Origin: Actinoplanes nipponensis
GTDB taxonomy: Bacteria; Actinomycetota; Actinomycetes; Mycobacteriales; Micromonosporaceae
NCBI RefSeq assembly: GCF_016862275.1
Contig: NZ_BOMQ01000026.1
Coordinates: forward strand, 62,001-126,000
DNA length: 64,000 nucleotides
Direction: 5' to 3'
Positions within the stretch are counted from its first letter, which is position 1; every line of letters begins with the position of its first letter. Positions 53,845 through 63,131 of this stretch are shown piece by piece. The position numbers were made by a program, and so were the translations under genes. The notes beneath the pieces are model-generated. The model saw only the letters and a program-made list of their open reading frames with translations. It was not told where the DNA came from and searched no databases.

Positions 53845-56169
53845 ATGAGTGCAGCCGACACGCGGGTGGGTCGCCGGCGCGCGGTCCCGCCCGCCCGGCC
53901 CGGCGCGCTCCCGCTGGCCGGGGCGGCGCTGGCGGTGGCCCTGGTGCTCGGGTGGCTGGTGGTGCACGACGGCGGCACGGTGATGCCCGGGTTCGCCGCC
54001 GGACCGGTGGCCATGGCCGCCGCGTTCGCCGCCTGCCGGCGGATCGGCTCGATGATCGTCGTGCCGCGCCCGGTGCGCGGCTTCTGGCGGCTCGTCTCGC
54101 ACGCCGCGATCTGCCTCGGCATCGGCTCGGTCGGCGCGTTCGCCTTCGCCAACAACGACCCCGGGCTGTCGCCGTACATGGCCGTGCCGACGCTGCTCGG
54201 CGTGGTGATCCTGATGCTCGCGTTCCTGCGACTGCCGGTGGAGCGCCGCTCCGCGCTGCGCTGGGCGCAGCTGGTCCTCGACGGGGCGACGGTCGCCGTG
54301 GCGGGCGCGCTGATCTACTGGTACGTGGTGCTGGACCTGGCCACCGCGGCGACCTCGACGCTGACCCAGGACGGCGCCGCCGTGACCGGGGTCGGGGCGC
54401 TGATCTCGCTGGTCGTGATCGGCCGGGCGGCGATGAGCCCGGCCAGCGCCGTCGACCCGGTGTCGTTGCGCGTGCTGACCGTCGCGCCGCTGATCGCGGT
54501 GGCCACCACGGTGCTGCTGATAGCCGGTGGGGACACCGGCCGGCTGGTCATCTCGGTGCTGGGCGTGCCGGTGGTCGGCGCGGCGATGGCGCTGGCCGCG
54601 TACCGGCAGGAGCTGGTCCTGCGCCGCCCGGCCCGGCCCCGCGCCGCGGCCCGGCCGGGCCGGCTCGCCAACGTGCTGCCGCTGCTGTCGGTGGTCGCGA
54701 CCGCCGCCCTGGTGATCACCGTCTCGGCCCGCCAGCTGGGCTGGCACCAGCGCGTGGTGATCATCGGCGCCGTGCTCATCGCCGCCTTCGTGGTGGCCCG
54801 CCAGCTGCTCGGGCTGCGCGCCAACGACCGGATGCTGGCCGGCATCCGCCGCCAGCAGGCCCAGCTGGAGCACGAGGCGATGCACGACCCGCTGACCGGG
54901 CTGGCCAACCGGGCCCGCTTCGGCACGGTGCTGGCCGAGCGGCTGGCCGCGCACCGGTGCGCCAGCGTGCTGCTGGTGGACATCGACGACTTCAAGATGG
55001 TCAACGACACCATGGGGCACGCGGTCGGCGACCAGCTGCTCGTCGAGGTGGCCCAGCGGCTGCGCCACCACAGCGCGGTCACCCACCTGCCGGCGCGGCT
55101 GGGCGGCGACGAGTTCGCCGTGCTGCTCGACGCCGACGAGCCGGGCGCGGCCGAGGAGGCCGCGGCGCGCATCCTGGCCGCGCTGGCGGTGCCGTTCCGG
55201 GTCGGCGAGCACCAGCTGCTGGCGCACGCCAGCATCGGCGTCGCGCTCGCCGGCGCCGGCGACAGCGCCGACGAGGTCCTGCGCAACGCCGACATCGCCA
55301 TGTACGCGGCCAAGGCCGCCGGCAAGGCCACCTGGGCCCGCTTCGAGCCGCGGATGCGCAGCGAGGTCGTCAACCACGCCCGGCTCGGCAGCGAGCTGCA
55401 CAACGCGATCATCCGGCACGAGCTGTACCTGGCCTACCAGCCGGTGTTCGACCTGGTGACCGGCCGGATGTCCGGGGCCGAGGCGCTGGTCCGCTGGCGC
55501 CACCCGGTCCGCGGCGCGGTCCCGCCGGCCGAGTTCATCCCGGTGGCCGAGCGGTCCGGCCTGATCGTCCCGCTCGGCTCGTGGGTGCTGCGCGAGGCGT
55601 GCGAGCAGCTCGCCCGGTGGCAGGCCGAGCACGGCGCCGCCGCCATCCGGTCGATCAACGTCAACGTGGCGGCCCGCCAGCTGCGCGAGGCCGGCTTCGT
55701 GGACGAGGTCGCCGCGGTGCTCAGCGACACCGGGCTGATCCCGGCGAACCTGGTGCTGGAGGTCACCGAGTCCTCGGTGCTGGACGGCCGGCAGGTCCGC
55801 GACACCCTGCAGGCGCTGCACGAGCTGGGCGTGCGCCTGGCCCTGGACGACTTCGGCACCGGCCAGTCCAGCCTGAGCCTGCTGCGCGCGTTCCCGGTGG
55901 ACGTGCTGAAGCTGGACAAGTCCTTCGTGGACGGCATCTGCGACGGCGAGGACCGCGGCCGGCTGGCCGTGGCCGCGGCGGTCGCCCAGCTCGCCGAGTA
56001 CCTGGACCTGTACGCGGTCGCGGAGGGCATCGAGACGGCGGCGCAGCTGGAGCGGCTGCGGGAGATGGGCTACCGGCTGGGGCAGGGCTACTTCATGGCC
56101 AAGCCGCTGGCGCCGGCCGAGCTGGCCGAGCTGATGGTGCGGACGGGCCGGCCGGTCACCGCAGCGTGA
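53845..56169 (+). CDS. Membrane-bound GGDEF-EAL protein (cyclic-di-GMP turnover)
   Basis: A 774-aa protein. About ten hydrophobic segments (residues 20-330) form an N-terminal membrane sensor. The GGDEF domain (about 345-505) has HDPLTGLANRARF and an intact active site RLGGDEFAVLL, so cyclic-di-GMP synthesis is possible. The EAL domain (about 520-770) has GAEALVRWRHP, NVAARQL, LALDDFGTGQSSL and AVAEGIET, all residues needed for cyclic-di-GMP hydrolysis. ATG at 53845 has GGAG upstream. It is divergent from the sensor kinase gene, 174 bases away, and is not followed closely by a gene in the same transcript. Confidence 0.92.
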   Translation: MSAADTRVGRRRAVPPARPGALPLAGAALAVALVLGWLVVHDGGTVMPGFAAGPVAMAAAFAACRRIGSMIVVPRPVRGFWRLVSHAAICLGIGSVGAFAFANNDPGLSPYMAVPTLLGVVILMLAFLRLPVERRSALRWAQLVLDGATVAVAGALIYWYVVLDLATAATSTLTQDGAAVTGVGALISLVVIGRAAMSPASAVDPVSLRVLTVAPLIAVATTVLLIAGGDTGRLVISVLGVPVVGAAMALAAYRQELVLRRPARPRAAARPGRLANVLPLLSVVATAALVITVSARQLGWHQRVVIIGAVLIAAFVVARQLLGLRANDRMLAGIRRQQAQLEHEAMHDPLTGLANRARFGTVLAERLAAHRCASVLLVDIDDFKMVNDTMGHAVGDQLLVEVAQRLRHHSAVTHLPARLGGDEFAVLLDADEPGAAEEAAARILAALAVPFRVGEHQLLAHASIGVALAGAGDSADEVLRNADIAMYAAKAAGKATWARFEPRMRSEVVNHARLGSELHNAIIRHELYLAYQPVFDLVTGRMSGAEALVRWRHPVRGAVPPAEFIPVAERSGLIVPLGSWVLREACEQLARWQAEHGAAAIRSINVNVAARQLREAGFVDEVAAVLSDTGLIPANLVLEVTESSVLDGRQVRDTLQALHELGVRLALDDFGTGQSSLSLLRAFPVDVLKLDKSFVDGICDGEDRGRLAVAAAVAQLAEYLDLYAVAEGIETAAQLERLREMGYRLGQGYFMAKPLAPAELAELMVRTGRPVTAA

Positions 56170-56261
56170 AAAAGTTTCGCACAAGGATGGTGTGAGCGCC
56201 CTCACTTTTCTATGCTGTGCCCACTTGGTGGATCAGACGATCGACCATAGGAAGGTGCCGC

Positions 56262-58259
56262 ATGGTTCTCGCCGGCAGTCTCGCCGTTCTCCTCGCCGTC
56301 GTCTCCCCCGCCGCCGCCCTCGCGGCCGACGCCTGGACCCCCGCCCACGACCTCGACGACGCCTGCGTGACGCTGCACGCGTACGCCGGCTCCACCGACC
56401 TCGGCCACCTCCGGCGCAGCTCCGGCGGCTACGGCTTCACCTCCAGCGCCGCGGCCGCCGAGCCGTTCCGCTTCGAGGCCACCCAGCTCGGCCGGTACAC
56501 CATGCGCGACACCGCGGGCGCGCTGGCGTACCAGAGCGTCATCGGCTTCGTGCTCGCCGGCAGCTCCTACGGCGACCGTGCCGACTGGACGGTCAGCTCC
56601 GCCAACGGCCGCTACCGCCTCGTCTCCACCGCCACCGGCCAGCAGCTCGGCTCGTTCCTGGGCCGGGTCGGCGCCGGCTCGGCCACCCTCGCGGCCACCC
56701 CGGCCACCGGCTGCGCCGCCGAGCCCGACGTCGCCACCGGCGTCACCGGCACGGCCGCGCCGGGCGTCGACACCGCCGGGCGGCTCGACGGCTGGATCGA
56801 CGCGCACGCCCACATCACCGCCGGCGCGGCCTTCGGCGGCGACCTGCACTGCGGCGACGCGTACGCGCCGGGCGGGGTCACCGTCGCGCTGGCCGGCTGC
56901 CCCTCGCACGCCACGCTGGGCGTCGGCGCGCTGCTCGAGGCGCTGATCGGCGGCACCGACCCGGTCAACTCGGCCGAGGACGGCTGGCCCACCTTCGGCG
57001 ACTGGCCCCAGCACAACACCCTGCTGCACGAGCAGTCGTACTTCCGCGGCATCGAACGCTCGTGGCGCGCCGGACAGCGGGTGCTCAACGCCCTGCTGGT
57101 CGCCAACCGGGTGATCTGCGAGCTCTACCCCTCCCGCGACACCGGCTGCGACGAGATGACCCAGCTGCGCGCCCAGGCCGCCTACCTGACGTCCATGCAG
57201 GACTATGTGGACGCGCAGAGCGGCGGGCCCGGCAAGGGCTGGTTCCGGCTGGCCCGCACCCCGGCCGAGGTACGGCAGATCGCCGCCCAGGGCAAGCTCG
57301 CGGTCACCATCGGGGTGGAGAACTCGGAGCTGTTCGGCTGCCGCGAGGTCAACGACGTGCCCCGGTGCACCACCGCGGACATCGACGCCGGCCTGGACGA
57401 GCTGCAGGCCATCGGGGTCAGCGGGCTCTACCCGGTGCACAAGTTCGACAACGCCTTCGGCGGCACCCGCTTCGACGAGGGCACCACCGGCGCGGCGCTG
57501 AACATCGGCAACCTCATCTCCACCGGCCACTGGTGGACCGCCACCTCCTGCACCGGCCCCGCCGACAACACCCAGCCGCTGGTCAGCGACGACATCGCCA
57601 AGCTGCTGGGGCTGGGCGGACTGAACCTGCCGGCGGGCACGATCGCCCCGGTCTACCCGAGCGGGCCGATCTGCAACACCCGGGGGCTGACGGCGCTGGG
57701 CGCGTACCTCATCAACCGGATGATGGAGCGCGGCATGATCATCCACATCGACCACATGGGCGTGCGCACCGCGAACGCGGTGCTGGACCTGGCCGAGCGG
57801 GCCGGCTACCCGGGCGTGACCTCGGTGCACAGCTGGGCCGACCCGGCGATCGTGGACCGGGTGCTGAGCCTCGGCGGCTTCGTCGCCACCTACGCCTTCG
57901 GCGCCGACGCGTTCCTCGGCGAGTGGCGGACCAACCGGGCCCTGCCGCACGGCGACCGGATCACCGGGTACGGCGTGGGCAGCGACGTCAACGGCCTCGG
58001 CCCGCAGGCGCCGCCCGGCCCCGCCGCGACCCCGCTGAGCTACCCGTTCACCGCGCCCAACGGCACCACGGTCACCCGCCAGGTGATGGGCCAGCGCACC
58101 TTCGACCTCAACACCGACGGCGTCGCCCAGTACGGCCTGTACGCCGACTGGGTCACCGACCTGATCCGGCGGGCCGGCCCGGACGCGCCCCTGCTCCGGC
58201 GGCAGCTGATGGGCGGCGCCGAGGCGTACACGGTGATGTGGGAGAGGGCCCGCGCGTGA
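56262..58259 (+). CDS. Secreted M19-like metal-dependent hydrolase with N-terminal fascin-like domain
   Basis: A 665-aa exported protein. The signal peptide is MVLAGSLAVLLAVVSPAAALA. Residues 30-145 form a beta-trefoil-like domain (HAYAGSTDLGHLRRSSGG, YQSVIGFVLAG) resembling the fascin-like region seen in some secreted actinomycete proteins. The rest is an amidohydrolase-type barrel with metal ligands in WIDAHAHIT and IIHIDHMGVRTANAVLDLA, like renal-dipeptidase/M19 relatives, though divergent. ATG at 56262 has AGGAAGG upstream. A -10-like TATGCT lies near 56210. The stop overlaps the next gene (MFS carrier) by 4 bases (GTGA), forming an operon with the beta-glucosidase gene. Confidence 0.75.
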   Translation: MVLAGSLAVLLAVVSPAAALAADAWTPAHDLDDACVTLHAYAGSTDLGHLRRSSGGYGFTSSAAAAEPFRFEATQLGRYTMRDTAGALAYQSVIGFVLAGSSYGDRADWTVSSANGRYRLVSTATGQQLGSFLGRVGAGSATLAATPATGCAAEPDVATGVTGTAAPGVDTAGRLDGWIDAHAHITAGAAFGGDLHCGDAYAPGGVTVALAGCPSHATLGVGALLEALIGGTDPVNSAEDGWPTFGDWPQHNTLLHEQSYFRGIERSWRAGQRVLNALLVANRVICELYPSRDTGCDEMTQLRAQAAYLTSMQDYVDAQSGGPGKGWFRLARTPAEVRQIAAQGKLAVTIGVENSELFGCREVNDVPRCTTADIDAGLDELQAIGVSGLYPVHKFDNAFGGTRFDEGTTGAALNIGNLISTGHWWTATSCTGPADNTQPLVSDDIAKLLGLGGLNLPAGTIAPVYPSGPICNTRGLTALGAYLINRMMERGMIIHIDHMGVRTANAVLDLAERAGYPGVTSVHSWADPAIVDRVLSLGGFVATYAFGADAFLGEWRTNRALPHGDRITGYGVGSDVNGLGPQAPPGPAATPLSYPFTAPNGTTVTRQVMGQRTFDLNTDGVAQYGLYADWVTDLIRRAGPDAPLLRRQLMGGAEAYTVMWERARA

Positions 58260-59458
58260 CGGTGCTGGCCCCGGTCCAGCCCCGGGTCCGCCGGGGCTGG
58301 ATCGTGGCCTACGTGCTGGCCATGACCGGCGTGGCCGCGGGCTGGTTCGGGCCGATCCAGATCCTGCTGCCCGAGCAGGCCGCGCGGCTGGCCGCGCCCG
58401 GCGGCAAGGAGGCCCTGCTCGCGCTGGTCACCGCGTACGGCGCCGCGGCGGCGCTGCTGGCCACCCCGCTCTGGGGCGCGGTGTCGGACCGGCTGCGGTC
58501 GCGGTTCGGCCGGCGCCGCCCGGTCCTGGTGGCCGGCGCGCTGGTCGGCGTGGCCGGGCTGCTGGTGCTGTCCGGCGCCGGCTCGGCCCCGGCCATGACG
58601 GCCGGCTGGGTGCTGGTGCAGACCGGGCTCAGCGGCCCGCTGGCCGCGCTGGCCGCGGTGCTGGCCGACCGGGTCCCCCCGGAACAGCGCGGCACCGTCG
58701 GCGCGCTGTTCGGGGTGGCGCAGATCGCGGGCGTCGTGCTGGGCACCGCCGTCGCCGTCGCGGCCGGCGACGTCCGGATCGGCTACCTGGCCCTGGCGGT
58801 CGCGGTGCCGGCCCTGGTGGCGAGCCTGGTGGTGGTGCACCGGGAACCCCCGCCGGGGCCCGACCGGGCCGTCGCGGCGGCCACCCGGCCCCGGCTCACC
58901 GCGCCGTTCGCCTGGGTCTGGCTGATCCGGTTCCTGTTCAACCTGGTCAACGCGCTGCTGCTGGTCTACCTGTACTACTACCTGGGCGACCGGGTCGGCG
59001 TGGCCGAGCCGGGCGCCATGGTCCTGGTCGTCACGGTGATCAACGTGCTGGTCACGGCCGCGGCCGCGATCGCCGGCGGCGTGCTGTCCGACCGGTGGGG
59101 CCGGCGCCGCGGCTTCGCCGCCGCCGGGGCCGTGGTGCTGGCCGCCGGGTTCGCCGTGCTCGCCCTCGTGCCGTCCCTGCCGGCGGTGCTGGCCGCCGCC
59201 GTGCTGCTCGGCGCCGGATGGGGCCTGTTCGTCGCCGTGGACCTGGCGATCGTCACCGGCGTGCTCCCGGACGCCGGCTCCCAGGCGACCATGCTCGGGG
59301 TGGCCAACATCGCCGCCTCCCTGCCGCAGCTGGTGGCCCCCGCGCTGGCCGGCGTCATCGTCACCCGGCTCGGCGGCTATCCCACGCTGTACCTGTGCGC
59401 CGCCGCGGTGGCGCTGACGGCCCTGGCCTGCCTGCCGCGACTGCGCACTGTCGCCTGA
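58256..59458 (+). CDS. MFS transporter (sugar carrier-like)
   Basis: A 400-aa membrane protein with 12 predicted helices. The family loop between TM2 and TM3 reads GAVSDRLRSRFGRRRPVLV, close to GPH- and sucrose-type carriers, and FLFNLVNALLLVYLYYYLGDRVG sits in the second half. The second-half loop is GGVLSDRWGRRRGFAA. GTG at 58256 overlaps the M19-like gene (GTGA). The beta-glucosidase gene follows 25 bases on with its own ribosome binding site. A natural reading is that it imports a glucoside that the next enzyme cleaves, but the direction of transport is not proven. Confidence 0.87.
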   Translation: MTVLAPVQPRVRRGWIVAYVLAMTGVAAGWFGPIQILLPEQAARLAAPGGKEALLALVTAYGAAAALLATPLWGAVSDRLRSRFGRRRPVLVAGALVGVAGLLVLSGAGSAPAMTAGWVLVQTGLSGPLAALAAVLADRVPPEQRGTVGALFGVAQIAGVVLGTAVAVAAGDVRIGYLALAVAVPALVASLVVVHREPPPGPDRAVAAATRPRLTAPFAWVWLIRFLFNLVNALLLVYLYYYLGDRVGVAEPGAMVLVVTVINVLVTAAAAIAGGVLSDRWGRRRGFAAAGAVVLAAGFAVLALVPSLPAVLAAAVLLGAGWGLFVAVDLAIVTGVLPDAGSQATMLGVANIAASLPQLVAPALAGVIVTRLGGYPTLYLCAAAVALTALACLPRLRTVA

Positions 59459-59483
59459 CCACCCTCCTGGAGGATGCTGCACC

Positions 59484-60887
59484 ATGTCCGTCGACCTCCC
59501 GCTGCTGCCGCCGGGCTTCCGCTTCGGCCTGTCCACCGCCGCCTTCCAGATCGAGGGGGCGGCCGACCTCGACGGCAAGGGCCCGAGCATCTGGGACACC
59601 TTCACCGCCCGGCCCGGCGTGATCCGGCACGGCGAGGACGCCCGCACGGCCATCGACCACTACCACCGGTACGCCGAGGACGTGGCGCACATCGCCGAGT
59701 GCGGCGTGCACGACTACCGCTTCTCGTTCTCCTGGCCGCGTGTGCTGCCGGCCGGGACCGGCACCGTCAACAAGGCCGGCCTGGACTTCTACGACCGGCT
59801 GGTCGACCGGCTGCTGGCGGCCGGGGTGCGCCCGGTGCCCACGCTCTACCACTGGGACCTGCCCCAGGCGCTGGAGGATGCGGGCGGCTGGCTGCGCCGC
59901 GACACCGCGTACGCCCTGGCCGGGTACGCGGACGTGCTGGTCGCCCGGCTCGGCGACCGGGTCCGCGACTGGATCACGATGAACGAGATGAACGTGCAGA
60001 CCCTGTACGGCTACGCGCTCACCGATCACGCGCCGGCCCGCGGCCTGGGCCTGGCCGCGTTGCCCGTCGCGCACCACCAGCTGCTCGCCCACGGCCTGGC
60101 GGTCCAGGCCCTGCGGGCCGGCGGCGCCGCGACGGTCGGCGTGGCGGCGCAGCACTTCCCGGTCTCGCCGGCCGGCGACGACCCGGCCGACGTCGAGGCC
60201 GCCACGGTCTTCACGCACCTGACGAACTGGGCGTTCTCCGACCCGATCCTGCGCGGCGACTACCCGGACGAGGCGATCCGGGCCGGCGTCGGCGTCGCCG
60301 GGGCGGCCCTCGACCGCGACCTGAAGATCATCAGCGGCCCGCTCGACTTCTACGGCGTGAACTACTACGAGCCCACCGTCATCGAGGCGCCGAAGGCCGG
60401 CAAGGACTACCGCGGCGTGCTGGAGGTGGACCTGCCGGAGGGCCTGCCGTTCTCGCCGGTGCCGGTGACGGGCGTCGAGCGCACCGACTTCGGCTGGGCT
60501 ATCGTCCCCGCCGGACTCACCGAGATCCTGCGGACCCTGCGCGACCGCTACCCGCGGCTGCCCCCGGTGGTCATCACCGAGAACGGCGCCTCCTTCCACG
60601 ACGCCCCGCCCGGCCCGGACGGCCGCGTCCACGACCCCCGGCGCATCGCGTTCCTCGACGCCCACCTGCGGGCCGTGGCGGCGGCGATCGCGGCCGGGGT
60701 GGACGTCCGCGGCTACTACGCCTGGTCGGCCCTGGACAACTTCGAATGGGCGGCCGGCTACGACGAGCGGTTCGGCCTGGTCCACGTCGACCGGGACACG
60801 CTGACCCGGACCCGCAAGGACTCGTGGCACTGGTTCCGCGACGTGATCGCCGCGCAGCCGGGCGCGGGTCAGGGCGCCCGCAGCTGA
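59484..60887 (+). CDS. GH1 beta-glucosidase
   Basis: A 467-aa cytoplasmic glycoside hydrolase family 1 enzyme. The N-terminal signature is FRFGLSTAAFQIEGA. The acid/base Glu lies in WITMNEMNVQTLYGY, and the nucleophile Glu is in VVITENGASFHD, the family signature. The acid/base motif is usually TxNEP; here the Pro is Met (MNEMN), a small oddity. WSALDNFEWAAGYDERFGLVHVD is the typical C-terminal end. It should release glucose (or another sugar) from short beta-glucosides. ATG at 59484 has TGGAGGA upstream. It is the third gene of the M19-MFS-GH1 operon. Its end overlaps the convergent TetR gene by 19 bases. Confidence 0.93.
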   Translation: MSVDLPLLPPGFRFGLSTAAFQIEGAADLDGKGPSIWDTFTARPGVIRHGEDARTAIDHYHRYAEDVAHIAECGVHDYRFSFSWPRVLPAGTGTVNKAGLDFYDRLVDRLLAAGVRPVPTLYHWDLPQALEDAGGWLRRDTAYALAGYADVLVARLGDRVRDWITMNEMNVQTLYGYALTDHAPARGLGLAALPVAHHQLLAHGLAVQALRAGGAATVGVAAQHFPVSPAGDDPADVEAATVFTHLTNWAFSDPILRGDYPDEAIRAGVGVAGAALDRDLKIISGPLDFYGVNYYEPTVIEAPKAGKDYRGVLEVDLPEGLPFSPVPVTGVERTDFGWAIVPAGLTEILRTLRDRYPRLPPVVITENGASFHDAPPGPDGRVHDPRRIAFLDAHLRAVAAAIAAGVDVRGYYAWSALDNFEWAAGYDERFGLVHVDRDTLTRTRKDSWHWFRDVIAAQPGAGQGARS

Positions 60888-61468
60888 GCGACGAAGGTGG
60901 CGGCGAGCCGGATCAGCCGCTCGCCGCGACCCTCCTCGGCCCACCCGTCCACCAGGCTGAGCAACGTGCTGCCCTCGACCAGGATGATGAAGTCGTCGAT
61001 CACCTCGTCGTCGGCCACCCCGGGGCGCAGCTCGCCGGCCTCCCGCGCCTCCCGCAGGCAGACCCGCAGATGGTCGCGGATCCGCAGGTGCGAGCTGCGC
61101 CGCGACTCGGCCAGCCGGGGATGCGACAGGGCCGCGCCGGCGAACGCCACGTTCACGTGGGCGTCCGCGGTGCGCTCGGCGTCCACCGGCAGGACCGCCT
61201 CGAGCGCCGCGCGCAGCGCCGCCAGGCCGAACAGGTCGCCGCCGAGGCGGAAGGCCCGCGCCACGATCCGGTCGTACACGGCCGTCTGGGCCGCCACCAG
61301 GATGTCGTCCTTGCCGCCGAGGAAGTGCGCCAGGACGCTGAGCGAACACCCGGCCGCGTCGGCGATGGCCCGGGTGGTGGTGCCCTCCACCCCGCGGCTG
61401 CGCACCACGTCCCAGGTGGCGGCGAGCAGCTCCGCCCGGCGCAGCTCGTGGTCGACCAGCCTGGGCAC
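60869..61468 (-). CDS. TetR-family regulator, leaderless
   Basis: A 199-aa regulator with helix-turn-helix TRAIADAAGCSLSVLAHFLGGKDDIL and a C-terminal ligand domain. GTG at 61468 lies 6 bases after TAGGCT (61480-61475) and has no ribosome binding site, so it should be leaderless. Its 3' end overlaps the beta-glucosidase gene tail to tail (60869-60887), so antisense reading is possible. It may control the M19-MFS-GH1 operon, though it is at the far end of it and no shared operator is evident. Confidence 0.88.
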   Translation of the reverse strand: MPRLVDHELRRAELLAATWDVVRSRGVEGTTTRAIADAAGCSLSVLAHFLGGKDDILVAAQTAVYDRIVARAFRLGGDLFGLAALRAALEAVLPVDAERTADAHVNVAFAGAALSHPRLAESRRSSHLRIRDHLRVCLREAREAGELRPGVADDEVIDDFIILVEGSTLLSLVDGWAEEGRGERLIRLAATFVAQLRAP

Positions 61469-61505
61469 GCCGCCAGCCTATGCGGGCGGCGCCGGGCCCC
61501 GGTGC

Positions 61506-61529
61506 CCGGCCCGCCGCGCGGCGGGCCGG
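61506..61529 (-). terminator. Terminator of the 6-phosphogluconate dehydrogenase gene
   Basis: A perfect 24-base palindrome (ccggcccgccgc at 61506-61517 and its complement 61518-61529), extended by GGTG/CACC pairs outside one mismatch. It lies 11 bases after the gnd stop on the minus strand and just upstream of the TetR gene promoter. Confidence 0.65.
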
Positions 61530-61539
61530 ACACCACCGG

Positions 61540-62970
61540 TCAGGCCGGGACCTCGTTGCGGTCGGCGCCCCACATGGTGTGGAAGGTGCCTTCCCGGTCG
61601 GTGCGGCGGTACGTGTGCGCGCCGAAGAAGTCGCGCTGCCCCTGGATCAGGGCGGCCGGCAGGCGCTTGGCCCGCAGCCCGTCGTAGTACGCCAGCGCCG
61701 AGGCGAAGCCCGGCGCCGGGATGCCCTGCTGGGCGGCCGTGGCGACCACCCGGCGCCAGGCGTCCTGCGCGCCGCTGACCGCGTCCAGGAAGTACTCGTC
61801 CACCAGCAGCGACGGCAGGTCCGGGGACTTGTCGAAGGCCTGCTTGATGAAGTCGAGGAACTTGGCCCGGATGATGCAGCCGGCCCGCCAGATCTTGGCC
61901 ATCTGGCCGGGGTCGATGTCCCAGCCGTACTCCGCGCTGGCCGCCTGGATCTGCTGGAAGCCCTGCGCGTACGCGACGATCTTCGAGGCGAACAGCGCCT
62001 GCTCGACGTCGGCCTGCAGGTCGCCGCCGCCGGCGCCGGCCGCGGCCGTCGGGCCGGGCAGGTTCGCCGCCGCCGCGCGCACCTTCGGGTCGCCGGACAG
62101 CGCCCGGGCGAACACCGACTCGGCGATGCCGGAGACCGGCACGCCCAGGTCCAGGGCCGCCTGCACGGTCCAGCGGCCGGTGCCCTTCTGCTCGGCCTGG
62201 TCGACCACGATGTCGACGAACGGCTTGCCGGTCTCGGCGTCGACCTGCTTGAGCACCTCGGCGGTGATCTCGATCAGGTACGAGCCCAGCCGGCCCTCGT
62301 TCCAGCCCTTGAAGATCTCCGCGATCTCCGCCGGCGCGTGCCCGCCGACCGAGCGGAGCAGGTCGTACGCCTCCGCGATGAGCTGCATGTCGGCGTACTC
62401 GATGCCGTTGTGCACCATCTTCACGAAGTGCCCGGCGCCGTCGGGGCCGACGTGCACGCAGCACGGCTCGCCGTCGACCTTGGCCGAGATGTCCTCCAGC
62501 AGCGGGCCGAGCGACTCGTAGGACTCCTTGGAGCCGCCGGGCATGATGCTCGGGCCGTGCAGCGCGCCCTCCTCACCACCGGACACGCCGGTGCCGACGA
62601 AGTGCAGGCCCCGCTCCCGCAGCGCCGCCTCCCGCCGCCGGGTGTCGGCGAAGTGCGCGTTGCCCGCGTCGATGAGCATGTCGCCCTCCTCGAGCAGGGG
62701 CGCGAACTCGTCGATGACCGCGTCGGTGGCCTTGCCGGCCTTGACCATGATCACCACGCGGCGCGGGCGCTCCAGGCTCGCGACGAAGTCCTCGGCGGTC
62801 TCCGAGGGGATGAACGTGCCCTCGTGGCCGTACGACTCCACGAGTTCCTTGGTGCGCCCGTAGCTGCGATTGTGCAGCGCGACCGTGTGGCCGTGGCGGG
62901 CGAAGTTCCGGGCCAGGTTGCGACCCATCACCGCCAGCCCGGTTACCCCGATTTGGGCCTTTTCCGTCAT
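61540..62970 (-). CDS. gnd: 6-phosphogluconate dehydrogenase, decarboxylating
   Basis: A 476-aa enzyme of the oxidative pentose phosphate pathway that converts 6-phosphogluconate to ribulose 5-phosphate and CO2 with NADP. The N-terminal Rossmann motif is GVTGLAVMGRNLARN; NRSYGRT carries the NADP-preferring Arg. Catalytic elements GVSGGEEGALHGPSIMPGG, HFVKMVHNGIEYADMQLIAEAY and FKGWNEGRLGSYLIEIT are intact. The long form (about 475 aa) is the usual homodimer type. ATG at 62970 has GGAAGG upstream (gnd is the usual symbol). A terminator follows at 61506-61529. It is divergent from the MazF-type gene. Confidence 0.96.
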   Translation of the reverse strand: MTEKAQIGVTGLAVMGRNLARNFARHGHTVALHNRSYGRTKELVESYGHEGTFIPSETAEDFVASLERPRRVVIMVKAGKATDAVIDEFAPLLEEGDMLIDAGNAHFADTRRREAALRERGLHFVGTGVSGGEEGALHGPSIMPGGSKESYESLGPLLEDISAKVDGEPCCVHVGPDGAGHFVKMVHNGIEYADMQLIAEAYDLLRSVGGHAPAEIAEIFKGWNEGRLGSYLIEITAEVLKQVDAETGKPFVDIVVDQAEQKGTGRWTVQAALDLGVPVSGIAESVFARALSGDPKVRAAAANLPGPTAAAGAGGGDLQADVEQALFASKIVAYAQGFQQIQAASAEYGWDIDPGQMAKIWRAGCIIRAKFLDFIKQAFDKSPDLPSLLVDEYFLDAVSGAQDAWRRVVATAAQQGIPAPGFASALAYYDGLRAKRLPAALIQGQRDFFGAHTYRRTDREGTFHTMWGADRNEVPA

Positions 62971-63131
62971 GAACGTCCTTCCTCCACGCGACCGCCGGCA
63001 CTCCAGCCCGGCGCTCGCAAGCCGTCGCGCTCATTCTTACGTGTCGGCGCGGTCCAGGGTTCGACAGTCCCGAGCACCGGTTACGCCGGGCGGCACAAAA
63101 CCGAAGATCGGCCCGACGGTACGCTCCGTGC

